This document shows, in pieces, positions 51,104-59,714 of a stretch of 64,000 bases of DNA. The position numbers were made by a program, and so were the translations under genes. This DNA is from Caulobacter sp048541825 (lineage in GTDB: Bacteria; Pseudomonadota; Alphaproteobacteria; Caulobacterales; Caulobacteraceae): the NCBI RefSeq assembly GCF_048541825.1, contig NZ_CP183332.1, forward strand, positions 1,240,001 through 1,304,000, read 5' to 3'. The notes under the pieces were generated by a model. The model was given only the letters and a program-made list of their open reading frames with translations, was not told the origin of the DNA and did no database searches. Numbering within the stretch: the stretch's first letter is position 1; every line of letters begins with the position of its first letter.

Positions 51104-51615
51104 GCATGCGCGGCGCCAGGCCTCTGCACCCGGCGCGCTGGCTGGGCATTCCGCTCTTGGTCTGCATCGCCGCGACGATTGTGTTTTCGGCTCCGCTGCG
51201 CATCTGGGGTTTGCAACTTCCCGAGCCGGTCTTCGCCCTGGTTCCGGCCTTTGCCTGGGCCCTGATCCGCCCCTCGATCCTGGCCCCGTTCGCCACACTG
51301 CTGCTGGGCCTGTTTCTCGACGTTTTCTGGGGTGGCCCCATAGGTCTCTGGGGCCTGTCACTGCTGGTCGCCTATGCCATGGTGTTGATGGCCCGCAACA
51401 TGATGACGGGCCAGAGCCGGCCGATGATGTGGGCCTGGTTCGCGGGGGTCACGGCCGCAGCCATGATCGCGGGCTTCCTGTTTTCAATGCTCGACAGCCT
51501 GGCCATGCCCAGTCTGCTGGCCGTGTTCTGGCAGTTCCTGGCCACGGCCTTGCTGTTCCCCTTTGCCCACCGTCTGGTCGACCGTTTCGACGACGCCGAC
51601 GTCCGTTTCCGGTAG
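51100..51615 (+). CDS. mreD: Rod-shape protein MreD
   Basis: A 171-residue membrane protein with about five hydrophobic helices (LGIPLLVCIAATIVFSAPL; VFALVPAFAWALIRPSIL; GLWGLSLLVAYAMVLMA; AGVTAAAMIAGFLFSML; LLAVFWQFLATALLFPF). Sequence in MreD is poorly conserved, so the call rests on topology and the position between mreC and the PBP2 gene. The ATG overlaps the mreC stop. Confidence 0.9.
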   Translation: MSMRGARPLHPARWLGIPLLVCIAATIVFSAPLRIWGLQLPEPVFALVPAFAWALIRPSILAPFATLLLGLFLDVFWGGPIGLWGLSLLVAYAMVLMARNMMTGQSRPMMWAWFAGVTAAAMIAGFLFSMLDSLAMPSLLAVFWQFLATALLFPFAHRLVDRFDDADVRFR

Positions 51616-51619
51616 GGCG

Positions 51620-53614
51620 ATGAGCGAACCCTCAATCCTGTTCTTCGAGGTCAATGAGCGCCAGGGGGTCTTCCACCGGCGCGCGTTCCTGATGGGTGGC
51701 CTGGCCGGCGCCGGCCTGCTGGCCCTGGGCGGCCGCCTGGCCCAACTTCAACTGGTCGAGGCTCAGCGGTATCAGAAGCTGTCGGCCGGCAACCAGTTCA
51801 ACTATCGCCTGACGCCGCCGCCCCGCGGCCTGATCCTCGATCGCAACGGCACGCCCCTGGCGTCCAACCGGCCCAATTTCCGGCTGATGATCACCAAGGA
51901 CAAGGGCATGGATGTCGAGGCCGCCCTCGACGACCTTTCGCTGTTGGTGCCCATCGACGGCTCGCGTCGCGCCCGCCTGATCAAGGACATCGCCCGCGCG
52001 CCTCGCAAGGCGCCCGTGGCGATCATGGAAGACATGAGCTGGGAGGAGTTTTCCCGGGTCAATATCCGCGCGCCCGAACTGCCCGGCGTCACCGCCGACA
52101 TGGGCGAGGTGCGGGTCTATCCGTTCGGCGGCGCCTTTGCGCACGTGATCGGCTATGTGGCCAAGGTCTCGGACCGCGATCTGCTGGCGGCCGACAAGGA
52201 TCCAACCCAGGACCAGGACCTGCTGCACCATCCGGGCTTCCGGATTGGCAAGCAAGGCGTGGAAAAGGCCTTCGATACCGCCCTGCGCGGACGGGCCGGC
52301 GCCACCAAGGCCGAGGTTGACGCCCAGGGCCGCGTCGTTCGCCTCGACCCCGAAGGCGACATCCACACTACGCCAGGCAAGGAAATCCGCCTCACCCTCG
52401 ACGCCGACATCCAGAACCGCGCCCTCGAAGTGATGGGCGAGGAGAGCGGTGCCATCGTGGTGATGGACGTGCGCAACGGCGACCTGCTGTGCATGGTCTC
52501 GGCGCCGAGTTTCGACGCCAACCGTTTCGTGCGCGGCCTCAGTGGTCCGGAATACAAGGCCTTGTCGGAGTACGAGCGCAAGCCGCTGCTCGACAAGTCG
52601 ATGACCGGCACCTTCCCGCCGGGCTCCACCTTCAAGCCGACCGTGGGCCTGGCGGCGCTGACCGCGGGCATCGATCCTGAGATCCGCATCCACTGTCCCG
52701 GCAGCTGGTACTATGGCGGTCGCACGTGGCGATGCTGGGAGCCGCGCGGTCACGGCTCGCAAAACCTGCACGATGCGATCAAGAACTCGTGTGACGTCTA
52801 TTTCTATCAGACCTCACTGAAGATCGGCCCTGACGCCATCGCCAACGCGGCGCGGGCCATGGGTTTTGGCCAGCTGTTTGACATCGGCATTCCCGGCCAG
52901 AAGAAGGGCAATGTCCCCGACCGGGCCTGGAAGAAGCGGGCCTTCAAGAAAAACCCGGCCAACCAGATCTGGTTTCCGGGTGAAACCCCCAGCTACGGGA
53001 TCGGGCAGGGGGCCCTGACGGTGAACGCCCTGCAACTGGCGGTGATGACGGCGCGCCTGGCCAACGGCAAAAAGGCCCTCAACCCGCGTCTGATCAAGTC
53101 GGTCGGCGGGGTCGAGCAGCCCAGCGGCGCGGCTGTGCCTGACCTGCCGTTCTCGCAGGAACATCTGGATTATGTGCGCGGCGGCATGGCGGCTGTGGCC
53201 AACGATGTGCGTGGTACGGCCTATCGTCAGAGCCAGCTGGGGCTTGGCGATGTGCAGATGGCCGGCAAGACCGGTACGGCCCAGGTGCGCAGCTATGACG
53301 GCGTCTCGAACCGGAAAGGCTACGCTACGACCTGGCGCCTGAAGGACCACAACCTGTTCGTGGCCTTCGCGCCTTATGACGACCCGCGCTACGCCGTGGC
53401 GGTCATCATCGAGCACGGTGGTCTGGGCGGCGCAACCGCTGGCGCGCCGCGTGCGCGCGAGGTCATGCGTGTAGCCCTGCTGAAGGATCCCGAGATCCGC
53501 GCCCGCATCGAAAGGCCGATGCCGATGCCCGATGCGCCGCCTGAGGCGGTTGTTGAGGGTGCCGCGCCGGCGGATCCGATCGTGGGCGCGCCGCCGCAGG
53601 AGCCGCACATATGA
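51620..53614 (+). CDS. mrdA: Penicillin-binding protein 2 (elongation transpeptidase)
   Basis: Class B PBP that cross-links peptidoglycan during elongation. The start at 51620 follows mreD closely; the 664-residue protein has a transmembrane anchor near residues 27-46 (FLMGGLAGAGLLALGGRLA), the PBP dimer domain opening RGLILDRNGTPLASNRP, and a transpeptidase domain with the nucleophile motif PPGSTFKPTVGL (Ser near residue 335), the SxN region IKNSCDVYFYQ, and KTG at AGKTGTAQV (near 550). The last gene codon overlaps the next gene (ATGA). Confidence 0.96.
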   Translation: MSEPSILFFEVNERQGVFHRRAFLMGGLAGAGLLALGGRLAQLQLVEAQRYQKLSAGNQFNYRLTPPPRGLILDRNGTPLASNRPNFRLMITKDKGMDVEAALDDLSLLVPIDGSRRARLIKDIARAPRKAPVAIMEDMSWEEFSRVNIRAPELPGVTADMGEVRVYPFGGAFAHVIGYVAKVSDRDLLAADKDPTQDQDLLHHPGFRIGKQGVEKAFDTALRGRAGATKAEVDAQGRVVRLDPEGDIHTTPGKEIRLTLDADIQNRALEVMGEESGAIVVMDVRNGDLLCMVSAPSFDANRFVRGLSGPEYKALSEYERKPLLDKSMTGTFPPGSTFKPTVGLAALTAGIDPEIRIHCPGSWYYGGRTWRCWEPRGHGSQNLHDAIKNSCDVYFYQTSLKIGPDAIANAARAMGFGQLFDIGIPGQKKGNVPDRAWKKRAFKKNPANQIWFPGETPSYGIGQGALTVNALQLAVMTARLANGKKALNPRLIKSVGGVEQPSGAAVPDLPFSQEHLDYVRGGMAAVANDVRGTAYRQSQLGLGDVQMAGKTGTAQVRSYDGVSNRKGYATTWRLKDHNLFVAFAPYDDPRYAVAVIIEHGGLGGATAGAPRAREVMRVALLKDPEIRARIERPMPMPDAPPEAVVEGAAPADPIVGAPPQEPHI

Positions 53615-54768
53615 CCCTCAGCGGCGGCCTCAGCCGGCCCGGCGAACGCGACCGGCCGATCATCAAGTTCATGGAGATCGACTGGACGTTCTGTCTGGCG
53701 CTCTGCCTGATCGCCGGCGCCGGCGCGCTTATGCTGTTCTCGATCGCCGGCGCGTCCTGGGAACCCTGGGCCGCCAAGCACCTAGTCCGTTTTGGCATCT
53801 ATTTTGTGATCATGATCGTGCTGGCGATGGTCGACCTGCGCCTGTGGTTCATGATCGCCTATCCCGTTTATGTTGTGGGTCTGACCTTGCTGGTCGCGGT
53901 GGAGCTGTTTGGCGACACCTCGCTGGGCGCCCAACGCTGGCTGTCGATCGGTGGCTTCCGGTTCCAGCCTTCCGAGATCATGAAGATCGGCCTCGTTCTG
54001 GCTCTGGCCCGCTACTATCATGGCCTGTCCGCCGACAGCGCACGGCTGTCCTGGCGATTGCTGGTCCCGATGTTGATGATCGGTGCGCCCGTGCTGTTGG
54101 TCGCCCACCAGCCCGATCTTGGCACCGCTCTGCTGATCGCCGCCACGGGTCTGGCGATCGTGGTTCTGGCCGGTCTGTCGTTGCGCGTGATCGTGGCCGG
54201 CGTCGTCGCGGCTCTGGTCGCCATCCCGCCGTTTGTGCTGTTCGTGCTGCACGACTATCAGCGCAATCGTATCATGACCTTCATGAACCCCGAGGCTGAC
54301 CCCTCGGGCAACGGCTATCACATCATGCAGTCCAAGATTGCCCTGGGCTCGGGCGGCCTGATGGGCAAGGGTTTTGGATTGGGTTCGCAGAGCCAGCTGA
54401 ACTTCCTGCCCGAAAAGCAGACCGACTTCATCTTCGCCACCCTGGCCGAGGAATTCGGCTTCCTGGGCTGTTTCAGCGTGCTGTTCCTGTATGGCGTCGT
54501 GATCTTCATGGCCTTGCGCATCGCTTCGATCAGCCACAGCCATTTTGGCCGGCTTGCCGCCGCCGGCACGACGGCCACGTTCGCGCTCTATGTGCTGATC
54601 AATGGAGGGATGGTGATGGGCATGGCGCCGGTGGTCGGGGTGCCCATGCCGATGCTGTCCTACGGCGGCACTGTGATGCTGACCGTGATGATCGGCTTTG
54701 GCCTGGTGCAGGCCGTGCGGGTGCACCGCTACACCGAGGTGACCAGCGGCAAGGGATCGCTGATGTGA
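53611..54768 (+). CDS. mrdB: SEDS-family glycosyltransferase RodA
   Basis: Polytopic membrane peptidoglycan glycosyltransferase partnering PBP2. The 385-residue protein has about ten helices and the SEDS signatures GDTSLGAQRWLSIGGFRFQPSEIMKIG, HQPDLGTALLIAATGLAI and GKGFGLGSQSQLNFLPEKQTDFIF, plus the C-terminal GMAPVVGVPMPMLSYGGTVML. The start overlaps the PBP2 stop by four bases, and its own stop overlaps the acetyltransferase start. Confidence 0.96.
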   Translation: MTLSGGLSRPGERDRPIIKFMEIDWTFCLALCLIAGAGALMLFSIAGASWEPWAAKHLVRFGIYFVIMIVLAMVDLRLWFMIAYPVYVVGLTLLVAVELFGDTSLGAQRWLSIGGFRFQPSEIMKIGLVLALARYYHGLSADSARLSWRLLVPMLMIGAPVLLVAHQPDLGTALLIAATGLAIVVLAGLSLRVIVAGVVAALVAIPPFVLFVLHDYQRNRIMTFMNPEADPSGNGYHIMQSKIALGSGGLMGKGFGLGSQSQLNFLPEKQTDFIFATLAEEFGFLGCFSVLFLYGVVIFMALRIASISHSHFGRLAAAGTTATFALYVLINGGMVMGMAPVVGVPMPMLSYGGTVMLTVMIGFGLVQAVRVHRYTEVTSGKGSLM

Positions 54769-55316
54769 CGCCGGGGGCGGGCCATTTGCTGCCCGTCATC
54801 CTGACGCCGCGTCTGCGCCTGCGCTGTTTCGAGGCCGGGGACGCGCCGAGCCTCGCCGCCAATCTGACGCCGCCGGTGACCCGCTGGCTGGCGACCTGGC
54901 CCGATCCCGTGTCCGTCGACCTCGCCGCCCAGCGCATCCAGATTGCCCGAGACGGCGTCACGGCCGGCTGGCACGTCGGCTATGGCGTCGAACGCTTGTC
55001 CGACGGGTTGCTGATCGGGGGCTTCGGCGGCGATGTCGACGTGACCGGCGAGACCTTCGAGATCGGCTATCACCTGGCCGAACACGCCCACGGCCAAGGC
55101 TATATGACCGAAGCAGGCAGGGCGGCGATCGCCACGCTCTGGGATCTGATGCCCATCAAGCGGATCGAGGCCGTCGCCCAGCGTGAGAACGTCGCGTCGT
55201 TCGCGGTGATGACGCGTCTGGGCATGAACCCCGCAGGCCAGCGACTGGTCCATTCCCTGGCGCGCGATCGCTGGGAGTGGTGCGGCGTCTACGGCGTGGA
55301 TCGCCCTGGGCGCTGA
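54765..55316 (+). CDS. GNAT acetyltransferase coupled to the rod operon
   Basis: A 183-residue N-acetyltransferase of the RimJ/RimL type. It opens LTPRLRLRCFEAGDAPSLAA, with an acetyl-CoA-binding region near GYHLAEHAHGQGYMTEAGRAAI, and ends IEAVAQRENVASFAVMTRLGM. The GTG start overlaps the rodA stop (GTGA), so it is translated with the mre-mrd operon. The substrate is unknown; conservation of the pairing elsewhere would test whether it modifies an elongasome component. Confidence 0.87.
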   Translation: MTPGAGHLLPVILTPRLRLRCFEAGDAPSLAANLTPPVTRWLATWPDPVSVDLAAQRIQIARDGVTAGWHVGYGVERLSDGLLIGGFGGDVDVTGETFEIGYHLAEHAHGQGYMTEAGRAAIATLWDLMPIKRIEAVAQRENVASFAVMTRLGMNPAGQRLVHSLARDRWEWCGVYGVDRPGR

Positions 55317-55354
55317 GCTAGGGGTCGGCGCCACCTCGAGCAGCGAAATTGGTC

Positions 55355-56344
55355 CTAGGAGACCAGAGCTGACTCGGTGGCCCGCACCAAACCGTCGATG
55401 ATCCCGGGCTCGGTCGAGGCATGACCGGCGTCCCAGATGATGTCGAAGCGCGCTTCCGGCCAGGCCTTGTGCAGCGACCAGGCGCTGTCGAGCGGCGTGA
55501 CCACATCGAAGCGGCCCTGCACGATCCAGCCGGGGATGTGCTTGATCTTGTCGATATTCTTCAGGATCCAGCCGTCGTGATCGAAGAAGCCCTTGTTGGT
55601 GAAGAAGTGGCATTCGATCCGCGCGAAGGCGATGGCGAAATCTTCCTCATTGAACTTGGAGGGGCGGGCCTCCGGCCCGCGCAGCGAGATGGTGTCGCCT
55701 TCCCACTGGCTCCAGGCGGCGGCGGCTTCCAGCTGCACGCGACGATCGGGGGCCACCAGCCGACGGTGATAGGCGCTCATAAGATCGCCGCGCTCTTCCT
55801 CGGGGATCGGCGCCAGGAACCGCTCCCAGGCGTCGGGGAACAGCATTGAGGCACCGTCCTGATAGAACCAGCGCAGTTCCTTCTCGGTGAGCAGGAAAAT
55901 GCCGCGCAGCACCAGGCCCTCGACGCGGTCGGGATGCTTGATGGCGTAGGCCAGGGCCAGGGTCGAACCCCACGAGCCGCCGAACACGGTCCATTTCTCG
56001 ACGCCAAGATGCTCGCGAAGCCGCTCGATGTCCTCGATCAGGCTCCAGGTGGTGTTGTCGTCCAGGCTGGCATTGGGGCGCGAGCGGCCGCAGCCGCGCT
56101 GGTCGAACAGCGCCATGCGCCATTTGGCCGGGTCGAAGAACCGGCGCATGGTCGGGTTGACCGCCCCGCCGGGGCCGCCGTGCAGGATCACGCACGGCTT
56201 GCCGCGCGGATTGCCGCATTCCTCGTAATAGATCTCGTGCGGTCCGCCGGTAGGCATCCAGCCGAATGAATAGGGTTCGACCTCACGAAAGAGGCCGCGC
56301 CGGCCGATCGAGGACATGACGTTAGAGGAAGCGTTGCGATCCAT
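55355..56344 (-). CDS. pip: Proline iminopeptidase
   Basis: Cytoplasmic alpha/beta-hydrolase that cleaves N-terminal proline from peptides. The 329-residue protein has the oxyanion/HG motif VILHGGPGGAVNPTMRRFFD, the nucleophile in VFGGSWGSTLALAYA (Ser near residue 120), Asp in VQGRFDVVTPLDSA and His in WDAGHASTEPG near the C-terminus. The lid region RWFYQDGASMLFPDAW matches S33 family members. The start may be 56344 or the ATG nine codons later (56317). Confidence 0.94.
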   Translation of the reverse strand: MDRNASSNVMSSIGRRGLFREVEPYSFGWMPTGGPHEIYYEECGNPRGKPCVILHGGPGGAVNPTMRRFFDPAKWRMALFDQRGCGRSRPNASLDDNTTWSLIEDIERLREHLGVEKWTVFGGSWGSTLALAYAIKHPDRVEGLVLRGIFLLTEKELRWFYQDGASMLFPDAWERFLAPIPEEERGDLMSAYHRRLVAPDRRVQLEAAAAWSQWEGDTISLRGPEARPSKFNEEDFAIAFARIECHFFTNKGFFDHDGWILKNIDKIKHIPGWIVQGRFDVVTPLDSAWSLHKAWPEARFDIIWDAGHASTEPGIIDGLVRATESALVS

Positions 56345-56441
56345 GCCCCGAACCTAACGCGCTTCACCTCGTCCTGTGAACGAAAGATCGACCAACGCCG
56401 TTCGGGGATGCGTCCTGCCGCCGAGTTGCTATGTTCCGCTC

Positions 56442-56696
56442 ATGGACTCGCCTGAAGAACTTACCGACGAAGAGCTGCTGGGCCTGCTCACCCCGCGCCA
56501 GCTGGCGGAACTGGACCGCACGATCGGCGAGACCTTCTCCGATGGCGGCGTTGATCGCGCCGAGGCGTTGTTCGCCCTGGCTCAGGTCTATTCGATGCGC
56601 GCGGCCCAGCGCGACGAGACCTCGGCCCTGGCCCTGCTGCAATTGGCGGCGGCGATGCGACGGCGGGCCGAGGCACTGGCCAGCGGCCGGCCCTGA
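56442..56696 (+). CDS. Small acidic helical protein of unknown function
   Basis: An 84-residue protein; the start at 56442 (MDSPEELTDEELLGLLTPRQ) gives a fully helical acidic sequence, and the upstream frame adds unrelated residues. Helices include ELDRTIGETFSDGGVDRAEALFALAQVYSM and ALALLQLAAAMRRRAEAL. No family recognised. It is convergent with the epoxide-hydrolase gene and divergent from pip. Confidence 0.65.
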   Translation: MDSPEELTDEELLGLLTPRQLAELDRTIGETFSDGGVDRAEALFALAQVYSMRAAQRDETSALALLQLAAAMRRRAEALASGRP

Positions 56697-56700
56697 AGCG

Positions 56701-57699
56701 TCAGGCCGGAAAGCGGCGATCCAGCCAGTCCAGCATGGCCGCATTGACCTCTGCCGGCTTCTCCTGCTGGGTCCAGTGGCCGCTGCCCTTGATCAACACC
56801 TTCTCCAGATCCTCGATCTGCTCGCCCATGCGGTCGCAGAGCGAGGGCGGCAGGACCACGTCATGCTCCGCCATGATCATCAGGCAGGGGATGGCGTCGA
56901 TGCGGCGGGGCAGATGTTCCGAGCGCTGCCAGTTGCGGGTGAAATTGCGGTACCAGTTGATGCCGCCAGTAAAGCCGGTGCGCTCGAAGGTCTCGGTGAA
57001 TACGGCCAGTTCTTCGGGACGCAGGAACTGCAACGGGTCGCTGGCGGGATTGTAACGCGCGAGGCCTTCCTGCAGGGCCAGGCTCTTGCGCTCCGCCGGG
57101 CGCGCTTCAAAGGCTTCGACGCTGTCGCCGGGCGCGCGCATAAAGAAGCGGATGGTCTTGCCAGGATCGGAGCCCAGCAGTGCGTCGGCGACGCCGGGTT
57201 TCTGGAAATGGACGATATACATCTCGTCGCCATAGGCGCGGCGATACATCTCGATCGGGTCCACGGGCAGGCGAGGGGTGAACGGAGTGTTCAGGCCCAT
57301 GATCCCGGCGCAGCGATCGGGATGCAGCAGCGGCATGGCCCAGACGATGATGCCGCCCCAGTCGTGACCGACGAAGACAGCCTTTTCGACGCCCAGATGG
57401 TCCAGCAGTCCGACCAGATCACCGGTCAGGTGCTCCATGTCATAGGCTTCGACCGGTTCGGGGCGATCTGTGAGGCCATAGCCGCGCTGGTCTGGCGCGA
57501 TCACCCACCGCCCGGCCGCAGCCAGCGCCGCGACCTGATGTCGCCAGGAATAGGAAAACTCTGGAAAGCCGTGGCACAGCACGATGGGAACACCCTGACG
57601 CGGGCCGGCCTCATAATAGGCCATGCGGATGCCATTGACCGTCGCGAACGACGGCTGCGGCATGGGCGGGGCCAGCGGACGCTCCTCGGTGCGGCTCAT
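56701..57699 (-). CDS. Epoxide-hydrolase-like alpha/beta hydrolase
   Basis: A 332-residue enzyme. The start at 57699 (MSRTEERPLAPPMPQPSFAT) has CAGGAGA five bases upstream. The features are LCHGFPEFSYSWRHQVAAL with the oxyanion-hole HGFPE, the nucleophile in FVGHDWGGIIVWAMPLL (Asp105-type in epoxide hydrolases), a cap with Tyr residues, and the His in IKGSGHWTQQEKP. The Asp nucleophile and HGFPE motif favour epoxide hydrolase or haloalkane-type activity over esterase. The substrate is unknown. Confidence 0.88.
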   Translation of the reverse strand: MSRTEERPLAPPMPQPSFATVNGIRMAYYEAGPRQGVPIVLCHGFPEFSYSWRHQVAALAAAGRWVIAPDQRGYGLTDRPEPVEAYDMEHLTGDLVGLLDHLGVEKAVFVGHDWGGIIVWAMPLLHPDRCAGIMGLNTPFTPRLPVDPIEMYRRAYGDEMYIVHFQKPGVADALLGSDPGKTIRFFMRAPGDSVEAFEARPAERKSLALQEGLARYNPASDPLQFLRPEELAVFTETFERTGFTGGINWYRNFTRNWQRSEHLPRRIDAIPCLMIMAEHDVVLPPSLCDRMGEQIEDLEKVLIKGSGHWTQQEKPAEVNAAMLDWLDRRFPA

Positions 57700-57816
57700 C
57701 GACGTCTCCTGCGGCTTTCCTGCCCTATCTGATTGATGATCACCGTGACGGTCCAAACCTCGCACCGCAAGCCGGTTGAGGGGTTCACGTTGCGTCAAAC
57801 GAGAGTAGAAGGCCCC

Positions 57817-59034
57817 ATGACTGTCGCCGAACCGCCCGTCGCAACGCCTTGGAGGCTGGTCCTCCTGCTGGGCGCCCTGACCGCCTTCGCGCCTATGTCG
57901 ATCGACATGTACCTCTCGAGCCTGCCGTCGATCGGCCGGTCGCTGCACGCCGGGCCGGATCAGACCCAGGCCACCCTGGCCGCGTTTTTCGCCGGCATGG
58001 CCATCGGCCAGTTCATCTACGGTCCGGCGTCGGATCGCCTGGGCCGACGCGGACCGATCCTGTTTGGGGTTGCAGTCTATTTCCTGGCTTCAGTCGCCTG
58101 CGCCCTGGCGCCGACCATCGAGGCGCTGATCGCGGCGCGGTTCGTTCAGGCCCTGGGCGGTTGCGCCGGAGCGGTGGTCGCCCGAGCCGTGGTGCGCGAT
58201 CGTTTTGGCCATGCCGACACGGCGCGCGTGCTGTCGCTGATGACCCTGATCATGGGCCTGGCGCCTGTGCTGGCGCCGCAGCTAGGCGGTCTGATCCAGC
58301 TGGTCGCCGGCTGGCGCGGTGTGTTCTGGGTGCTGGCGGGGTTTGGCCTGGCCATCGGCGTCTGGGTGGCGCTGGGACTGAGCGAGTCGCGCTCGGCCGA
58401 GACCGAGGCCCAGGCGCGTTCGGAAAATCCCTTCAAGGCGTTCGGCGCGCTGCTGCGGATGCGGCGGCTGGTCGGCTATGGCGTGGCCGGCACGCTGAAC
58501 GGTGCGGTGCTGTTCACCTACATTTCCGGTGGGCCGGATGTGATCATGGGCGCCTACGGCCACTCGCCGCTGGCCTTCAACATCATCTTCGCCTTCAACG
58601 CCGTAGGCATCATCGGCGCCAGTCAGGTCAATCGGCTGCTCCTGCGCCGGACAACCCCGGACCGGGTGTTGATGCGCGCCAGCATCGCTTCGGTGATCTT
58701 CGCCTTCCTGCTGGTCGGGGCGGCTTGGTCGGGGCTGGGCGGACAGTGGACGGTGCTGCCGCTGCTGTTTCTGGCGCTGTCGACCTATGGCCTCATGGGC
58801 GGCAACACCATGGCCGGCGCGCTCAGCATTGATCCCAAGCGAGCGGGCTCAACCTCGGCTCTGATGGGCTCGGCCTCGTTCGGCTCCGGCGCCATCGCCG
58901 CCTGGGTCAGCGGCCTTCTGCACGACGGCACGGCCAGGCCGATGGCCGGCGTGATGTTCGCCTGCCTGATCGGCTCGTCGCTGGCCATCTTCCTGATCGC
59001 CCTGCCCGAGGGCGGCGCCAAGACCGAAGCCTGA
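57817..59034 (+). CDS. Bcr/CflA-family MFS drug efflux transporter
   Basis: A 405-residue membrane transporter with about 12 helices. The start at 57817 (MTVAEPPVATPWRLVLLLGA) excludes a non-conserved upstream frame. Diagnostic features are LTAFAPMSIDMYLSSLPSIG (Bcr/CflA signature), the motif A loop GPASDRLGRRGPILFG and RFVQALGGCAGAVVARAVVRD in helix 4/5. Likely a proton-driven exporter of drugs or metabolites. It is divergent from the epoxide-hydrolase gene. Confidence 0.92.
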   Translation: MTVAEPPVATPWRLVLLLGALTAFAPMSIDMYLSSLPSIGRSLHAGPDQTQATLAAFFAGMAIGQFIYGPASDRLGRRGPILFGVAVYFLASVACALAPTIEALIAARFVQALGGCAGAVVARAVVRDRFGHADTARVLSLMTLIMGLAPVLAPQLGGLIQLVAGWRGVFWVLAGFGLAIGVWVALGLSESRSAETEAQARSENPFKAFGALLRMRRLVGYGVAGTLNGAVLFTYISGGPDVIMGAYGHSPLAFNIIFAFNAVGIIGASQVNRLLLRRTTPDRVLMRASIASVIFAFLLVGAAWSGLGGQWTVLPLLFLALSTYGLMGGNTMAGALSIDPKRAGSTSALMGSASFGSGAIAAWVSGLLHDGTARPMAGVMFACLIGSSLAIFLIALPEGGAKTEA

Positions 59035-59041
59035 GGCGGCT

Positions 59042-59668
59042 CTAGCCGATCAGGTTGCGAAGCCAGGTCAGCACGTTTTCCCAGACCGCGATGAGTTTCG
59101 CCAACGGACTTTCCAGCGCGGGCGGAGGTGGCGGCGGGGCCGGCACGAACCAGCTGGGCGCGGCGGGCGGCGCGCAGTTCATCCGCATCCCCACGCCCTT
59201 CAGATAGCCGCGCCGGATGCCGCCTGAACGGATAGCGGCCTGCACGGCCTTGTCGTGCTTGGCCGCGCCGGTCAGCTTGCGTATCCAGCCGCGGAACGGC
59301 AGCACGTGGGTGGTCTGGTCCCGAACCTCGGCGACCCCGGCCTTCCAGGCGCCGTCGACCACCTTCCTGCTCCTGGAGCGCTCGTCAGGGGGCGAGGCCT
59401 CATCCAGATCGGGGCCCAGCGCCGCGTCCAGCCGGCCGATCTCGGCGGCGATCGGTTCGCAACGCTCCAGACCCACCACGTCATAGGGATCGGCGACCGC
59501 GCGTGTCAGCACCGCCGGTATGTCCTTTCGCTTGAGGTTCAGGTCTTCCAGCGGCGCGGTGACGGCGTCGCGCATGGTGTCGCCGCGCTGGGTCGTGCCA
59601 GGATCGGCGGCCAGGGCCGGTCCGCTCAGCAGGGCGCAGGTCAGGGCAAGAGGGATCGAGCGTCGCAT
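59042..59668 (-). CDS. Secreted protein of unknown function with proline-rich tail
   Basis: A 208-residue exported protein; the start at 59668 gives a signal peptide (MRRSIPLALTCALLSGPALA, cut before ADP). The mature region has a conserved-looking core VADPYDVVGLERCEPIAAEIGRLDAALGPDLDE and HVLPFRGWIRKLTGAAKHD, with a Pro-run (PAPPPPPPALES) before a short amphipathic C-terminus (WENVLTWLRNLIG). I do not recognise a named family; it resembles conserved alphaproteobacterial hypothetical proteins. It is on the same strand as the amidohydrolase gene, ending 46 bases from its stop. Confidence 0.75.
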   Translation of the reverse strand: MRRSIPLALTCALLSGPALAADPGTTQRGDTMRDAVTAPLEDLNLKRKDIPAVLTRAVADPYDVVGLERCEPIAAEIGRLDAALGPDLDEASPPDERSRSRKVVDGAWKAGVAEVRDQTTHVLPFRGWIRKLTGAAKHDKAVQAAIRSGGIRRGYLKGVGMRMNCAPPAAPSWFVPAPPPPPPALESPLAKLIAVWENVLTWLRNLIG

Positions 59669-59714
59669 CCTGGCGAGATCGCCCGGCTTTGCGGCCTGGC
59701 GCAAGAGGAATGCT

